The notes under the pieces: generated by a model
What the model was told of the DNA's origin: nothing
Database searches by the model: none
Seen by the model: the letters and a program-made list of their open reading frames with translations, nothing else
Translations under genes and position numbers: made by a program
NCBI RefSeq assembly: GCF_001705515.1
Contig: NZ_MDJS01000002.1
Coordinates: 906,907-970,906, forward strand
Length of the DNA: 64,000 nt
Direction of reading: 5' to 3'
Source of the DNA: Mucilaginibacter sp. PPCGB 2223
GTDB lineage: Bacteria > Bacteroidota > Bacteroidia > Sphingobacteriales > Sphingobacteriaceae
In this document: piece by piece, positions 26,504-34,847 of the stretch
Numbering within the stretch: the stretch's first letter is position 1
Layout of the letters: each line of letters starts with the position of its first letter

Positions 26504-26967
26504 ATTCGCACGTAAGTTGTTCGGGGAATGAATTGGTTTGTATTGTGCAGGGCCAGCAGATCCCGCCAGTTGTAGCCGAATCTCATTTCCAGATGCGGAT
26601 AGTCCTTAAAACTACCGGCAAAATCGCCACCCCAGGTAAACCCGTGTTTTTTGAAGATGTTTACCACCGTCATCCAATTGGGATGATGTTCATCCCAATT
26701 GGTTTGGCCGTCGACCACCAACGCGAAATCGATCGCGAGGCCATAATTATGATATGATGATCCCGACTGAGCATTGGTCACTATTGCGCCGGGTGCCGTA
26801 CGTCCCTGGGCATATAGTTTATCGCTTTCGGCAAATGAGCGGTAACCCTCGGTAATTATTGGGTGAACACCGGCTGGTGTATTTTTCACAGCTTCCTGAT
26901 AGGCTTGCAAAGCGATTTGCCTAAGCCGGGGATGAAGTGTTTGTATTTGGGCTATTGAGTTGTCCAT
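26500..26967 (-). CDS. M15-family peptidase endolysin
   Basis: 155 residues with no signal peptide. The M15 metal site is visible: H-x6-D as HNYGLAID (His73, Asp80) and the second His in YPHLEM (His125). The layout (EGYRSFAESDKLYAQGRT, YHNYGLAIDFAL, WGGDF, DYPHLEMR) matches the L-alanyl-D-glutamate/VanY-like phage endolysins such as that of T5. It would cut the peptide stems of peptidoglycan once the holin opens the membrane. The start lies inside the 3' end of the holin-like gene (47-nt overlap), with the next gene overlapping its stop by 4 nt. Confidence 0.92.
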   Translation of the reverse strand: MDNSIAQIQTLHPRLRQIALQAYQEAVKNTPAGVHPIITEGYRSFAESDKLYAQGRTAPGAIVTNAQSGSSYHNYGLAIDFALVVDGQTNWDEHHPNWMTVVNIFKKHGFTWGGDFAGSFKDYPHLEMRFGYNWRDLLALHNTNQFIPRTTYVRI

Positions 26968-27280
26968 CTTTTGGTGTTTTAAAGTCGTTTGAATTTGTTA
27001 TTGAAGCTGCGGTGGATTGGCTTGCGGTTGGTGCTGTTCCGGCTTCATCGAATTTTTTTATCGTGTCTTCAGTAAATTGAATGATCAGTGCCATACCGGC
27101 ACATAATGCAGAGGCGTAACCTGCTATTGTTGCAATTATGGAAAGCTTACCAGGCCATGTGATTTGCGATATCGCCAGGAATGTTGTTACCGCACCGCTG
27201 AGAGCAATTTGTAGTTTCCTCTCAAAATTTGGCACAGCGCTTTTGAAACGAGCGCTTGCCTCGTTAAAAAATTGTTTCAT
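26921..27280 (-). CDS. Holin-like membrane protein
   Basis: 119 residues. Two membrane segments cover ~25-45 and ~48-70 (IALSGAVTTFLAISQITW, LSIIATIAGYASALCAGMALII). A polar, Ser/Thr/Asn-rich tail of ~45 residues follows. The size, two-helix hairpin and position between the fibre and endolysin genes fit a holin that permeabilises the inner membrane to set lysis time. The 3' end overlaps the endolysin gene by 47 nt. Confidence 0.72.
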   Translation of the reverse strand: MKQFFNEASARFKSAVPNFERKLQIALSGAVTTFLAISQITWPGKLSIIATIAGYASALCAGMALIIQFTEDTIKKFDEAGTAPTASQSTAASITNSNDFKTPKDGQLNSPNTNTSSPA

Positions 27281-27314
27281 AAATAAAGAATGTAAAGGAC
27301 GTGCTTGACGAGAA

Positions 27315-30188
27315 TTAGTTAATTACCCACCAGTTTATTGTACTGGTATCTGAAGCACTATCCGAATTAATTACAAAGGACGTGTTTGCTGTAATGCTCG
27401 TTGACGGAACAGACAGACTGCCAATAGTTCCACCAGTTGTATTACGCGTAATAAAAATCTTACTACTTGCGGTAACTGCTGTTGTACTAATAGTTACTGT
27501 TCCGGCAACAAGAGTAGCCGTGCCAATACTTGCATTGGTACCTGTGGCTATCTTAAGTTTGTTACCCACAGATACAAGATTTAAATTACCGGATACCTGA
27601 AGCTGATCCACTGTATTGTCCGCAGAGGTTCCCAGTAACGTCCGGCCCTGTACGAGCAAACCGTTTGATGGAGCTGCATTATTTGTAATATAAGTAGAGC
27701 CGATCGTGAGATTGCTCACATCGAGGGCAGATGATGCTATGGCATTTGTATTGGTATTAATTGGATTGATCAATACTTTTCCCGAAAAATCCTGAATTAA
27801 AGGCCAGTAATTATTAATAAATGTTTTAACAGATCTTCCTTGTTGTATATTGCCGCATAATACATCACCGGTTTTGACTTGTCCGCGTTCGCCGGCAATT
27901 GCACCGTCTAAAACTTCCAGGTAAGTAGTTGAGGATGTTGTGGCACCCTGGGATATAGCCCCATTGCCAGGACCTTGCCAGATGGGCCCATTATTTAAGG
28001 TGGCCGCGTACTGCGTTGTATTGGGGTTATTATCCGCTACAGTAGTTCCTGACGCGTCTTGAAATTGATAACTGCGTATAAGATTTGTTGTTGGTGGTGT
28101 ATTTGTAAAGTTGCCACTATTCCAAATATTTCCACGATCTGTGGAAGAAAGCACACTTGAATATATTAAACATTGAGCAATTTGACCAGTGAAATAATAG
28201 CCATTGCCTGCATATACGCCCATTCCTATGCGGACAATGTCGCTATTCATTATACAATTGTTACTTAGGTTTGAGCTTGTACCTACAAGGGAATTATCCA
28301 CATAACAACTAAGTATTCTACTTGAGGCTGAATAAGTAACTATCCAAAGATGCCAGTTGCCGTCATTAATTGTTTTAGTTCCTGTATACGAGGATCCACC
28401 GCTTTGACCAAATTCTACAGCATTTCCACTAAAACCCCCTAGTACAGCAAATCCGGTGCTGTATGCAAGCCTAAAAAAGCCACCTGTAGTTTGCGTGGTC
28501 TTAAGGAGCACTGATACTGAAAAGTCAACGTTTACCCCACTAAAGTTAGTCGTCGGGATATCAACGTACTGGCTATTTGCTGCATTCAAACTCAAACATC
28601 CTCCCAATCCCGAGGCTTGCAGTACTTTGGCTTTAAAATCGATAGTATTTGTCCCCGGCACGTTTTTTATAGTACCATTTGGCCCGTCAACGGCTGATAC
28701 ATCGGGTGCAATTCCAATTACGCTCCATGTGTCTGTGGCTTCCTTAAACAACAGAGCTTCGTTGTATTGTACATCTATAACCTGTGTATAACCATGAACG
28801 GTCACACCGGAAGCCCCTACTATTGAAGTATTACCCACACCAGCCATTTGTACGCGGATAGTTGTACCAACCAAAAATGCTACTGTTGCATTTGTGGGAA
28901 TGGTTACCACATTTGCCGAAGCGTTCGACATCCTGATCTTTTTATTTGCGTCGGTAAGTGCCAATGTGTACGTTGTGCCTGTCTGATCGTTAAACGAAAC
29001 AAGCTTATCGGCCCTGACCGCAGCGGTAGTAGGATACTTATTATTATCGACTATAGTAAAATCAGTTGCTTTATTATTTTGTGTTTCAACAGCGTTGCCG
29101 CCAGACTGTAGCCCACCGGTGAAGTTCCATGCGCCAGCAATCGTGGCCGCCTGGGTTTTAATCCATGTCCACCAGCCGGCTAAAATTGACGGCACAATGA
29201 ATTTTGATGCTTCAGTCCCGGCTTGTGCATCTGTCAATGTTGCCGCGCTATTAGCTGTTGCGCCGGATGCAATGCTGTTTAATTTAGTTTGGTCGGTAGA
29301 AGAGATCAACCCGTATCCTGACACCGTGTCAACCTTTGCACCTAAAGCGGCTGCCAAAGCTCCGTTATCGGTTGGCGAGCCGCCCAGCCCTGCAAAAGTA
29401 CCTGCAGGGATATTGGCGGTCAGTGTCCATGCGGTGTGATCGCTATCCCAGATATATTCCTGGTCATTAGGTGAGCCGGTTACAATAGCATAGTCGCCAT
29501 CAGCACCTGTTGGTATTGCAGTTTGCAAAGCCGACAAGCTTGCATACTTGCCCCGATAATGATTTGCGGCCGCTACTGCGGTGGCTACATTGGCTGTTGT
29601 TGCCAGTTTTCCACCATTACCATTAACTGTACCATCACCTAAAACTTCAAAGCCCTTGGAGGCATTTGTATGTACTTCAAAACTTTTGTTAGCCTTAACA
29701 TCAATTACGAGGTCGTGAGCCTCACTTAACCCTAATATAGCCTTACTGCTACCGATACTTACAGTAGCACTCGCACCGGAATCAGCAAACTCCAGACCTC
29801 CATTGTTGGTTACGTCCATTCCACCGATCTTTACTTTACCTGATACTCCTAAATTGCTAACGCCCATACCTGAAGGGCCTGTGACAGAAAGCGTACTGGT
29901 AGTTACATCTGAAATTGTCAGACTATCTGTAACGCCTAACCCAACGGCACCAGCTGTTAAAATTGGTTGCAAATCACTGTCGGCAATGTGAGTTGCATCG
30001 GGCCACCAATGTTCCACTATTTTGCCGCTTATATATACGCCCACTGTTTTACCCGGGCGAATGCTTGATGGTACCCCCGCTTTAGCGGCCGCAAGATCCG
30101 CCCATGCTTCGTTATCGCCACCGTAGTAATAATCAACATTTCCCTTTTGGGTACGTTTATGCGCGCCCGCTATTTCTAAATTTGCCAT
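27315..30188 (-). CDS. Large tail-fibre-like protein with LamG (concanavalin A-like) domain
   Basis: 957 residues. The N-terminal third has phage-fibre features: repeated short beta strands and the module ASLSALQTAIPTGADGDYAIVT followed by EYIWDSDHTAW. Residues ~535-710 are a LamG-type lectin domain (YVDIPTTNFSGVNVDFSVSVLL, DGNWHLWIVTYSASSR, GQIAQCLIYSSVLSSTDRGNIW). The C-terminus is Ser/Thr/Gly-rich beta. A host-surface glycan receptor-binding role is likely. It starts 1 nt from the stop of the preceding fibre gene, which shares the EYIWDSDH module, so the two probably form one appendage. Confidence 0.82.
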   Translation of the reverse strand: MANLEIAGAHKRTQKGNVDYYYGGDNEAWADLAAAKAGVPSSIRPGKTVGVYISGKIVEHWWPDATHIADSDLQPILTAGAVGLGVTDSLTISDVTTSTLSVTGPSGMGVSNLGVSGKVKIGGMDVTNNGGLEFADSGASATVSIGSSKAILGLSEAHDLVIDVKANKSFEVHTNASKGFEVLGDGTVNGNGGKLATTANVATAVAAANHYRGKYASLSALQTAIPTGADGDYAIVTGSPNDQEYIWDSDHTAWTLTANIPAGTFAGLGGSPTDNGALAAALGAKVDTVSGYGLISSTDQTKLNSIASGATANSAATLTDAQAGTEASKFIVPSILAGWWTWIKTQAATIAGAWNFTGGLQSGGNAVETQNNKATDFTIVDNNKYPTTAAVRADKLVSFNDQTGTTYTLALTDANKKIRMSNASANVVTIPTNATVAFLVGTTIRVQMAGVGNTSIVGASGVTVHGYTQVIDVQYNEALLFKEATDTWSVIGIAPDVSAVDGPNGTIKNVPGTNTIDFKAKVLQASGLGGCLSLNAANSQYVDIPTTNFSGVNVDFSVSVLLKTTQTTGGFFRLAYSTGFAVLGGFSGNAVEFGQSGGSSYTGTKTINDGNWHLWIVTYSASSRILSCYVDNSLVGTSSNLSNNCIMNSDIVRIGMGVYAGNGYYFTGQIAQCLIYSSVLSSTDRGNIWNSGNFTNTPPTTNLIRSYQFQDASGTTVADNNPNTTQYAATLNNGPIWQGPGNGAISQGATTSSTTYLEVLDGAIAGERGQVKTGDVLCGNIQQGRSVKTFINNYWPLIQDFSGKVLINPINTNTNAIASSALDVSNLTIGSTYITNNAAPSNGLLVQGRTLLGTSADNTVDQLQVSGNLNLVSVGNKLKIATGTNASIGTATLVAGTVTISTTAVTASSKIFITRNTTGGTIGSLSVPSTSITANTSFVINSDSASDTSTINWWVIN

Positions 30189-30189
30189 G

Positions 30190-31335
30190 TTATGCTATGG
30201 TTATATTATGTCTGTGATTTGATGAGTAGGGTACACTCTGGCTCATGCTCCAGATAGTATAAGCTACAGCTGTGCCTGCGGCATCGTTTACCGAAATGGA
30301 GGCCGAAGTGTATTGAGATGTGATATCGAGGTTTAATGCATCCTGATCGATGACGCTTACCAATGTTTTGCCCGGAGGGAGTACCACACAAAATTTGGTA
30401 AATGTACTGCCGGTATTTAAGGTAAAAGTGTTGCCCGAATTACTGAAGCGGGTATTACCCAAAGCCCTGGCGCTGGCGCTATTGGTGGGGAAGCTGCTCA
30501 CCGCATCATAAAACACTTTGTAAAATCCCTGATAGCTTAGGTTACTGCTGTTTACGCTACCTGCAGCTATGCGGCCTGTTGCATCAGCTATGCCTAAAAT
30601 GTTGTTTTTTACTGCTCCCTGCCCAAATGTGACCGAGCTTTGATAAGTAACAGGAGTTGCCGATACCACAACGCCAGAGTCGGTATACGGAGATGTGGTG
30701 GCTATCTGCGTTCCGTTCTTTTTAATGCTTAATCCGGTTTGCGATCCACCGTCATTCTGGTTGTAAGTTGCCGTTAACGGGATGTTAATGGTTTGCCCGA
30801 CCTCTAAACCGCCGGTACTTTGCGATGAGCTGATGCCCGCCGTTGGGTTTACATAGGTTGGATGCGGTATAAGAGCCGCGCTTAATGCACTTACCTGGCT
30901 TTGCAAATTGGCATCGGCGTTGGTGCGTATGACAGATTCGGTGCTTATAGCCGTATCGCGTGCTGATAGCTCGGCAGCCAGGGATGCATTATCTGCAGCG
31001 TTACCGCCTAACAGTGCGAAGGTGCTGGCCGGTACGTTTTCGGTTTTAACCCAGGCATTGTGGTCGCTATCCCAAATGTATTCTTCATCGTTTGGCGAGG
31101 CGGTTACAACAGCGTAGTTGCCATCGGCACCAGCTGGTAAATACGATTGTAATGCAACTAATGATGCGAATTTACCAATGAAGTTTGGTGCGCCTGCGCC
31201 TGTTGCCAGGGCTAATATATTAGCCAGTTTGGCCTTTTTTGTTTGTGCCGAGCCAGGCGTAACAATGGCAACATAATCGGCAATGGTAACGCCGATATCT
31301 TCGGGCAGGTTGGATATGGTTGAGTTTTGCGGCAT
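30190..31335 (-). CDS. Tail-fibre/baseplate-associated protein
   Basis: 381 residues. The opening (SNLPEDIGVTIADYVAIVTPGSAQTKKAKLANILAL) resembles phage tail-fibre adaptor N-termini. Next comes the module FASLVALQSYLPAGADGNYAVVT plus EEYIWDSDHNAWV, shared with the following large fibre. A helical stretch (ASLAAELSARDTAISTE) and a C-terminal beta domain follow. It is probably the short fibre or the connector for the 957-residue protein, which starts 1 nt after this stop. Confidence 0.72.
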   Translation of the reverse strand: MPQNSTISNLPEDIGVTIADYVAIVTPGSAQTKKAKLANILALATGAGAPNFIGKFASLVALQSYLPAGADGNYAVVTASPNDEEYIWDSDHNAWVKTENVPASTFALLGGNAADNASLAAELSARDTAISTESVIRTNADANLQSQVSALSAALIPHPTYVNPTAGISSSQSTGGLEVGQTINIPLTATYNQNDGGSQTGLSIKKNGTQIATTSPYTDSGVVVSATPVTYQSSVTFGQGAVKNNILGIADATGRIAAGSVNSSNLSYQGFYKVFYDAVSSFPTNSASARALGNTRFSNSGNTFTLNTGSTFTKFCVVLPPGKTLVSVIDQDALNLDITSQYTSASISVNDAAGTAVAYTIWSMSQSVPYSSNHRHNITIA

Positions 31336-31352
31336 ATGGTGAGGTATGATTA

Positions 31353-32021
31353 TTATCTGATAAGATATTTTTTCTGATCGTGCAGATAGGTATTGCCTTT
31401 AATGGCAGACAGGCGCGTACCGGTACGTTTGCCATCGCGTTTAAAGGCATCTCCCGGCCGGCCCTGGTATTCGCCTGTTATGTATTTGCCAAAGTACCCG
31501 GCGTTATCGGCCATGAAATCTTCGGTACCTGTAAAAAAGGCGTTGGCATCAGCTTCGGCGCGGCTGGCTACGGCTTGTATCTCCTTGTCGGAAACCTGGG
31601 TTGCAAAATCGACGGTCTTTTTTACAAAACCCGATTGAGTTGAGCGCACATTATCGCTGCGCACAAAACGGGCGTAGCTCAGGTAAACCAAAACGGGCTT
31701 TAAGCCGGCATATATTTTAGTTGTGGTCGATCTGTCGGGCCAGGTGTAAGTGTAACCGCAGCCGGTGAGCAGTTTCTGAAACCACTGCTCGTCGGTAGTT
31801 GGTGTATAAGTTGTCGAAGCAGCATCGGCAGCAGCCACCCCCGCATTGTAGCTCGCAATATTGGCCATCATATCAAAATACAGACGCTTGCCAAGCAGGT
31901 TGCTCAGGTCGATACGCTGGGCCTCGAGTATAAAGGGTTCGAGGCGTTTACTATCGTCCATATTTACCGTCAGGTTGCGATAAGGAATAAAATCGGATTT
32001 TGTGATGAGTAGTGGTTCCAT
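31353..32021 (-). CDS. Phage DUF6712-like head-tail connector candidate
   Basis: 222 residues. The N-terminus (LLITKSDFIPYRNLTVNMDDSKRLEPFILEAQRIDLSNLLGKRLYFDM) matches the DUF6712 family that I associate with Bacteroidota phages. It is soluble and mainly helical. A place directly after portal and before fibres suits an adaptor or neck protein. The role is inferred from position only. Confidence 0.7.
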   Translation of the reverse strand: MEPLLITKSDFIPYRNLTVNMDDSKRLEPFILEAQRIDLSNLLGKRLYFDMMANIASYNAGVAAADAASTTYTPTTDEQWFQKLLTGCGYTYTWPDRSTTTKIYAGLKPVLVYLSYARFVRSDNVRSTQSGFVKKTVDFATQVSDKEIQAVASRAEADANAFFTGTEDFMADNAGYFGKYITGEYQGRPGDAFKRDGKRTGTRLSAIKGNTYLHDQKKYLIR

Positions 32022-32030
32022 TTTTTGTTT

Positions 32031-32163
32031 AGTTGTGAGTTGCGAGTTGTCAGTTGTGAGTTATAGGTTTTTAGTCTTTATCGAGGTGTCCCGTTAGCTA
32101 TTAGCATCAGAAAACACAATACCTGAGAAACAACCGACAACCCGCAACAGATAACTGACAACT
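32031..32163. repeat. Hairpin spacer built from AGTTGTSA words
   Basis: The left arm at 32031-32074 repeats AGTTGTGA / AGTTGTCA several times. The right arm at 32123-32163 carries the complementary words (GACAACT, CAACAG, GACAAC). The element fills the whole space between the portal and DUF6712 genes and reaches into the portal stop codon. It can form a long imperfect hairpin in the late transcript. Confidence 0.7.
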
Positions 32164-33412
32164 ATTGTGGAAATATTTTAAGCGCGTCTTCTGCATCAAC
32201 TCCGTATAAAATGGTGAGGATATTGCGCTTACTGTCGTTGGTGATATACTGGTTATTGAGCAGTTGTACCAGGCTTTGCGGCGGGTCGGCTTTGCTGAGT
32301 TTAAACTCGATAGGTGTAATAGCGTAGTTATCGCTCGGGTTTATGCTTTGGTAGAAACCTTGTCCGATCTGTCTAAATACGCTTTCGAGTAAAATGCGCT
32401 CTTCGATGGTTACCATGTTGTAATACATCGTGGCATCACGGATTTGCTCCTGGTTAAAAAAACCTGCCGAACCATCGGTTACCGATAACAATACTTTTGG
32501 TATGAGCCAGTTACGGATGATCTTGTTAGTGATCTTGGTATCGGTATACTCAAAAACGGCATCGTTGGCGTTGTTGTTAATGGCAATCAGTTCGGGTACT
32601 TCTTCGTCCTTCTCCACATCAACCACAATAATATCCGCACCTTCAGGACCAATAAACTCCTGCAGGCCTTGTTCAAAATCATCGCGATCCTCATCATCGG
32701 CAAATTTGCCTTTATGCACCATCATCGTTTTGGCGCTGAAGTTGTTTTGCAGGTTTGCGGTGGTGCGGATATCGGATTGTATTTCGGAGTATAGGCTCTC
32801 CAAAACCGCATCGCAGGATGCCAGCGGATAACTATGCTCATCTAAACTTACATATAATAGCTGCCCTTTGTACTGGCCCCAGCCGCCTACGCTTTCAACC
32901 TGCTGGGCTATGGCATCAACCGAAAGGTTAAAGGCATGAAACCAGGTGATGAGATCGGTGCGGATGTTGTTACGTTTTTCGCGGCTCCAATCGGCATAGG
33001 TAGCAAAATCGAAACCCGACTCGTTTTTGCGGTTTTCGGATGCCATGCGCACATGCTCAAACGGTACGTGAAAAACTTCGGTTATTTTGGCCGCCGCGTT
33101 AACGTTTATATGGAGCGCAAATCCGCGAAAGCGTGCCAAATCCTTTTTTACCAATGCCAGCACCTTATCCATAGTTTGGTTTTCGCTGTTGGCAATAGCC
33201 TGGTAAAAATCAACATCGGCAAAGCCCGAACCACCGATAAAGCGGCTGTAGGTATCAACACAGGTACGGGCCGTTGGTGCAGAGTTGGTTAACGAGTAAA
33301 TCCGTTGTGGGTAAGCATTATCCTCGTCGAAACTGACAATGCCATAGGTGCGGTTTTCGCGCTGGGTTATCCGTTGTGTAGTATCGCGCCGGTTGCTGGT
33401 TAATAAACGCAT
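32162..33412 (-). CDS. Phage portal protein
   Basis: 416 residues, the usual portal length. Portal-type features include the N-terminal YPQRIYSLTNSAPTARTCVDTYSRFIGGSGF, a helical stem region, and the C-terminal FNQEQIRDATMYYNMVTIEERILLESVFRQI segment found in SPP1/HK97-like portals. Twelve copies would form the vertex ring through which DNA is pumped by terminase. In most phages the portal gene follows terminase; here it lies about 16 kb downstream, after the capsid gene. Confidence 0.82.
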   Translation of the reverse strand: MRLLTSNRRDTTQRITQRENRTYGIVSFDEDNAYPQRIYSLTNSAPTARTCVDTYSRFIGGSGFADVDFYQAIANSENQTMDKVLALVKKDLARFRGFALHINVNAAAKITEVFHVPFEHVRMASENRKNESGFDFATYADWSREKRNNIRTDLITWFHAFNLSVDAIAQQVESVGGWGQYKGQLLYVSLDEHSYPLASCDAVLESLYSEIQSDIRTTANLQNNFSAKTMMVHKGKFADDEDRDDFEQGLQEFIGPEGADIIVVDVEKDEEVPELIAINNNANDAVFEYTDTKITNKIIRNWLIPKVLLSVTDGSAGFFNQEQIRDATMYYNMVTIEERILLESVFRQIGQGFYQSINPSDNYAITPIEFKLSKADPPQSLVQLLNNQYITNDSKRNILTILYGVDAEDALKIFPQ

Positions 33413-33475
33413 TTGTTATTAGGTTTAGTCCGGAAGGCGGCAAAGTGCGTCGAACCGGATTGTGTTTGTTAAATA

Positions 33476-34000
33476 TTACTGAGTGTCGGCTGTGGTTTTA
33501 GCGTCTTCTTCAGCCGGGGGCATGGCATCGAGTATTGCATTCCGGCTTTTTACTTTTGGCTTTTCGTCTTTGTCGGGATACCTGTCGAAATGTTTGATCA
33601 GAGCTGGGTGTGCATCAAGCAATTTTTCCGCCGCTTCGTCGGTAAGGTTATCGTTGGTTAACGCATCGCCGCCAAAAGCGGTTTGTAGTACGCGGTCGGG
33701 TTTTAGCAGGTATTTGCGGTTGGTTATCGTCATGATGTCTGGGTTGTTTGATGGATTATTTTGCTGTTGCAGGTACAGGTATTTTTGTATCCTGAAAAAG
33801 GCCTTTTGATAACAATTGCCACATCCTTTTTGAATAGTCTCATTAAACAGATCCATATAAACCTGGTTTAGCAACACAATAGCAGCAGGTTGTTTTTGAG
33901 CTATCTGCGCCGAAAGGGAAAGTAACAGATTAACTCCTTTTAAATCCACTCTGGAAGTGGAAATTGGTTCATTATTTACAGAGGGAGTATATGTGCTCAT
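33476..34000 (-). CDS. Phage protein of unknown function
   Basis: 174 residues, mostly helical, with a CGNC motif near residue 60 and a very polar C-terminal tail (DAMPPAEEDAKTTADTQ). LTDEAAEKLLDAHPALIKHFDRYP resembles short helical motifs of phage head-associated proteins. It lies between the tail-tube candidate and the portal. No family is recognised. Confidence 0.65.
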   Translation of the reverse strand: MSTYTPSVNNEPISTSRVDLKGVNLLLSLSAQIAQKQPAAIVLLNQVYMDLFNETIQKGCGNCYQKAFFRIQKYLYLQQQNNPSNNPDIMTITNRKYLLKPDRVLQTAFGGDALTNDNLTDEAAEKLLDAHPALIKHFDRYPDKDEKPKVKSRNAILDAMPPAEEDAKTTADTQ

Positions 34001-34016
34001 TTTGATGTGGTTGTTT

Positions 34017-34108
34017 GCCGCCGGTGGTCCCCGTCCTGATGGGATGCGATATGATTTTTATGGGAATACGCCCTGCTCCTCAAAAGCAGGAGGGGAAACC
34101 TTGGCGGC
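34017..34108. other. Structured intergenic element with nested stems
   Basis: GCCGCC at 34017-34022 pairs with GGCGGC at 34103-34108; inside, GGTGGTCCCC pairs imperfectly with GGGGAAACC, and CCTGCTCCT with AAAAGCAGG forms a terminal hairpin. The three stems nest, so the spacer can fold into one long stem. It sits between a 190-residue virion protein gene and the next gene. It differs from the word-repeat hairpins of the neighbouring spacers. Confidence 0.5.
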
Positions 34109-34137
34109 GTAGTAGTTAGTTATCGCAAGGGTGGCTA

Positions 34138-34710
34138 TTATGCTGTTATCAGCGCAAGCAAAGCTGCTTTGGTTGTAGGATAGTCAGTATCGAACAAGGT
34201 AGCCGGCATGTGTGGTTCCTTAAAGTTGGCCGGCGATGTAAGGTTAACTACATATGCGCCTTCGGAGTTGGCATCGTTAGGATCGGCAGTTAAGGTTGTT
34301 AACTCGAGGCCCAGGTCGGTACCGAAGATTTCAAAGGCCGAATCGCCTGATTTGTGAATGTTTTCGATAACGGCAACCACACGGTTGGTACCTAATTTTT
34401 CGATCTCGGCTTTCACAGCCGAGCCTTTGGCGAAGATGACAAAATCGACAGCGTGATCGAAACGTGCACTGTAATCCTTTTTAACAAAGGTAGCTTTGGG
34501 TTTAACCGAGGTATTGTACCCTTCGTAACGGAAGCCTTTGGCTCCGGTTGCCAGCGTGATATCGGTAATAATTTGTGGGTTGGTGGTATCCCTTACGTAA
34601 GCGGTAATATCGCTACGGTTAAAGAGGTATACTACTGCTTCAACGCCGCCTATAACGGGGTTGCTGCAATCATAAAGCATGTTTTGGGCTATTTTTCCGC
34701 AGATGGCCAT
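34138..34710 (-). CDS. Candidate major tail tube protein
   Basis: 190 residues, mainly beta with one central helix region (GSAVKAEIEKLGTNRVVAVIENIHKSG). The length, the lack of signal or membrane segments and the single-domain look fit a tail-tube or decoration protein. It follows the major capsid gene by 135 nt. The spacer on its upstream side is one of the word-repeat hairpins. The assignment is by size and position. Confidence 0.5.
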   Translation of the reverse strand: MAICGKIAQNMLYDCSNPVIGGVEAVVYLFNRSDITAYVRDTTNPQIITDITLATGAKGFRYEGYNTSVKPKATFVKKDYSARFDHAVDFVIFAKGSAVKAEIEKLGTNRVVAVIENIHKSGDSAFEIFGTDLGLELTTLTADPNDANSEGAYVVNLTSPANFKEPHMPATLFDTDYPTTKAALLALITA

Positions 34711-34729
34711 AATTGTTTTTTGTTTTTTT

Positions 34730-34847
34730 AGTCCGGAAGACCGAAAGTCGGCAAGACCGGAAGTGATTTTTAATTGAGATTGTTATGTTAATTGTAGTCC
34801 GAAGGAGCGTGTCTGCTGACTTTTCGTCTTTCGGACTTGCCGACTTT
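34730..34847. repeat. Hairpin spacer built from AGTCCGGA words
   Basis: The left arm at 34730-34764 has GTCCGGAAG, CCGAAAGTCGG and AAGACCGG. The right arm at 34818-34847 carries GACTTTTCGTC, TTTCGGACTT and GCCGACTTT. The best paired block, AAAGTCGGCAAG, is exact on both sides. The arms are ~55 nt apart. The right arm reaches the stop codon of the capsid gene. Confidence 0.72.
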
